Origin: CAYPAU01 sp964408825
GTDB taxonomy: Bacteria > Patescibacteriota > Microgenomatia > Levybacterales > UBA12049
DNA: 18,873 bases
Reading direction: 5' to 3'
Assembly (NCBI GenBank): GCA_964408825.1
Contig: CAYPAU010000015.1
Coordinates: 1 to 18,873 of the forward strand
Shown here in pieces: positions 17,081-18,873 of the stretch (positions within the stretch are counted from its first letter, which is position 1; the number at the start of each line of letters is the position of its first letter). The notes beneath the pieces were generated by a model. That model was not told the DNA's origin. It worked only from the letters and a program-made list of their open reading frames with translations, and searched no databases. A program made the translations under genes and the position numbers.

Positions 17081-18873
17081 TTATGCGGAGTTGGATTTCT
17101 TGTTATGGGAGAACTGCTGTTTGTAGAGTTTTATTACCTCCTCGACAGTTGTGGCATCCTCGGCTCTTTTATCGGCTTCGCGAAACTTTACCAATCTTGG
17201 GAATCTTAGAGCATATCCAAAACCTTCCTTGTCCCGGCCGGCTGTATGAATTGGGGATCGTGTAATTTCATCGGCAACTATTTCCAAAACGACCTTTGGC
17301 TCAACCCAGACAGAAGGAGCGATATCGGAGTTCACTCTTGCCGGTTTATGATATACCATTATATGTTTTGAAATTTCAGTCAACTTTCGAAACTCACAAA
17401 CTGTTAGTCCCATATCGATTCTTGAGACTGAAACAAATTCGTCCTTCTTATCATCATAAACTCCGACGAGTAGCCCCCCCACTCCAAACTCGGTTCTTTT
17501 TCCCCTCCCTGTAAATACTCCCAACAAAACGCAATCGACAGTATCGGTAAGCTCTCCTGCCTGAGAGCGTTTAAACTTAACCCAGTGAAATCCCCGTCCT
17601 CCTGCCACATAAGGACTATCAAGTTTCTTAAGCATGAGTCCCTCGAGTCCCTCTGAGATCTCCTCATTGAAAAATTCAATAATATCTCTTGAGGAATGAA
17701 GAACCCTCTCTTGTGCAAGTCTTATTACCTTATTTTCCTGCCTGCCGACAGGCAGGTCCCTATTTAAAATCTTTTCAAGAAGTTTTCTTCTTTCTCTATA
17801 AGGTTTTTGCGTAACATCTTTTCCATCAAGATAAAGAATGTCGAATGCAAACATTACCAACGGGAGTTTTTTTGCCATTTCCTCAATCTTATATTTTCTT
17901 CTTCTTTTAGTTGTTTCCTGAAAAGGCAAAAACTCAGATGTTACAGGATTATAGGCGATTGCCTCACCCTCCAAAATTGCGGATTTCGCCTTAACCTCTT
18001 TAATCACTCCCTCAACAATGTCCGGAAAAGCATGGGTTGTATTTTCAAGATTTCTTGAAAAAAGCTGAACTCCGGAAATCGAAGGCTCTAAAGTCTGTCC
18101 ATTTGAGAGAGAACTGAAAAAGGATCCAGAAATTTTGGGGGATTTAGTTTGTAATCCTTTTTCATTTAGCGAGCGGGGAACTTTTGAAGATTTCAAACCA
18201 TTATTGCGAGCGTCTCGAGCAACATGGGCAGACGAAGAGCCATGAATCTTCGACCTGTCAAGATGTACTTGCACTCTAAATCCGTCAAACTTAGGTTCTG
18301 CCGCAAACTCTTTTCCAAGTCTTTTGATTGCCTCGTCAGCCGAAGGAAGTCTTTCTGCCAAAGCAGGTCTTACAGGCTTTCCTATCACAAGTTTTACATG
18401 CTTTATCCCCTCTACCCCTTTTTTATAAAAAGTTTCTGCAACATATCCAAGATCGCTTGTTTTGTTATATGCATCTTCAAGAACTGGGCGGAGACTCTTG
18501 TCGTGATTTTTTGCAAGAGATAAAGCATCAAGGATGGTTGGCCCACCAATCCCCAAACGTAAAGTTCCCAAAGGAATATTTACAACATGCTTTGCCGAAA
18601 TCGGATCGAGTTTCCCAAGAAGTTCCGAAAGTGTTCCAACCTTTTTTTCAACTGTCCCCATGCCTTGGAATTTGGCAATTTTCAAAAGTTCCTCAAAAAC
18701 TTCGCTTACGGATAACTTTGAACTTTTAACTTTTAACTTTTCACTTAATGATTGCGCTGCCAAACCGAAATTTCCAAGCTTTCTGTAAAGTTTTAAAACC
18801 TCAACTTTATCTTCCCCAAAAGCCAGGGCAACAGACTGCGCAATCATTGATTCCGCCCTGCCAATTTCTGTAG
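17081..18873 (-). CDS. ATP-dependent DNA ligase (5' end outside window)
   Basis: The frame is open to the window edge, and the residues before the first in-window ATG ('T-E-I-G-R-A-E-S') resemble the conserved ligase N-terminal region, so the true start is upstream. Numbering from that internal Met, an N-terminal DNA-binding domain is followed by the adenylation motif 'E-P-K186-F-D-G-F-R', motif III 'L-F-S-R-N-L-E-N-T', motif IV 'E-G-L-M-L-K' and 'H-W-V-K-F-K-R' (V), then an OB domain ('V-D-C-V-L-L-G-V'). This is the archaeal/eukaryote-like type that joins nicks using ATP, rare as a full-length enzyme in bacteria. Three inserts are repeat-derived: 34-50, 201-257 (between motifs I and III) and 363-371. 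Confidence 0.93.
   Translation of the reverse strand, partial: TEIGRAESMIAQSVALAFGEDKVEVLKLYRKLGNFGLAAQSLSEKLKVKSSKLSVSEVFEELLKIAKFQGMGTVEKKVGTLSELLGKLDPISAKHVVNIPLGTLRLGIGGPTILDALSLAKNHDKSLRPVLEDAYNKTSDLGYVAETFYKKGVEGIKHVKLVIGKPVRPALAERLPSADEAIKRLGKEFAAEPKFDGFRVQVHLDRSKIHGSSSAHVARDARNNGLKSSKVPRSLNEKGLQTKSPKISGSFFSSLSNGQTLEPSISGVQLFSRNLENTTHAFPDIVEGVIKEVKAKSAILEGEAIAYNPVTSEFLPFQETTKRRRKYKIEEMAKKLPLVMFAFDILYLDGKDVTQKPYRERRKLLEKILNRDLPVGRQENKVIRLAQERVLHSSRDIIEFFNEEISEGLEGLMLKKLDSPYVAGGRGFHWVKFKRSQAGELTDTVDCVLLGVFTGRGKRTEFGVGGLLVGVYDDKKDEFVSVSRIDMGLTVCEFRKLTEISKHIMVYHKPARVNSDIAPSVWVEPKVVLEIVADEITRSPIHTAGRDKEGFGYALRFPRLVKFREADKRAEDATTVEEVIKLYKQQFSHNKKSNSA
17737..17756. repeat. GC-rich palindrome inside the ligase gene
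   Basis: CCTGCCTG-CCGA-CAGGCAGG has perfect 8-base arms and encodes 'D-L-P-V-G-R-Q-E' in frame. It shares its core with the intergenic element at 9310-9350. Confidence 0.75.
18077..18247. repeat. 57-codon foreign insert in the ligase with internal inverted repeats
   Basis: Residues 201-257 are Ser/Lys/Asn-rich and separate motifs I and III, which normally lie close. The DNA holds TTGCGAGCG-TCTCGAGCAA (18204-18222) flanked by GAAGATT (18186-18192) and AATCTTC (18245-18251), as in a dispersed repeat. Confidence 0.55.
18707..18748. repeat. AT-rich tandem words inside the ligase N-terminal domain
   Basis: Repeated AACTTTT words (TTTTAACTTTTAACTTTTCAC) encode 'S-E-K-L-K-V-K-S-S-K-L-S-V', similar in DNA and protein to the EndoQ insert at 15818-15862. 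Confidence 0.55.

Overview
The window looks like a piece of a low-GC bacterial chromosome, most probably a Candidate Phyla Radiation (Patescibacteria, Microgenomates-like) genome. This is inferred from small compact genes with ATGA overlaps, an ATP-dependent DNA ligase and an EndoQ-type nuclease of archaeal style, many small orphan proteins, strong GGAGGTGA ribosome binding sites mixed with promoters that appear to make leaderless mRNAs, and palindromic repeats lying in frame inside genes. No rRNA, tRNA, CRISPR array or insertion sequence with a transposase was seen.

Region 1 (1-6183) is a thiol/redox and regulation block. On the minus strand it holds, in transcription order, a membrane-anchored thioredoxin, a CcdA transmembrane electron carrier fused to DUF3179, an ArsR-family repressor and a Crp/Fnr-family regulator, all behind one strong promoter with a 24-bp palindrome over its start site. 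Next come a small membrane protein, nnrE on the plus strand, a glutaredoxin/thioredoxin-like protein with a short Cys-rich partner, a LUD-domain protein and the start of a one-finger C2H2 protein. Three promoters here share the same operator, TTTGTC-N8-RACAGA on the minus strand, each centred 41.5 bp before a predicted start site. They look like a local regulon of the neighbouring Crp/Fnr protein.

Region 2 (6196-9195, minus strand) is an operon of a zinc ribbon, an HPF-like ribosome hibernation factor, a bacterial eRF1-like (baeRF) protein, a 48-residue membrane protein and two DoxX-type membrane proteins, both with signs of decay. A small P-loop ATPase follows.

Region 3 (9196-12411) centres on a second, cysteine-free Crp/Fnr regulator with an E-x-x-S-R recognition helix. 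GTGAT-type sites lie before a 117-residue orphan and before a bacterial PH-domain membrane protein. A membrane-anchored DsbA-like oxidoreductase has its own leaderless-type promoter.

Region 4 (12403-18873, minus strand) holds DNA repair and housekeeping genes: ATP-dependent DNA ligase (5' end outside the window), an orphan, EndoQ, a phosphoribosyltransferase, peptidyl-tRNA hydrolase, an orphan, acylphosphatase and a DUF72 protein. It is rich in small repeats: a 105-bp insertion-like duplication at the start of pth, a 7-bp tandem repeat at the end of pth, AT-rich inverted repeats, and several repeat-derived insertions inside the ligase and EndoQ reading frames.
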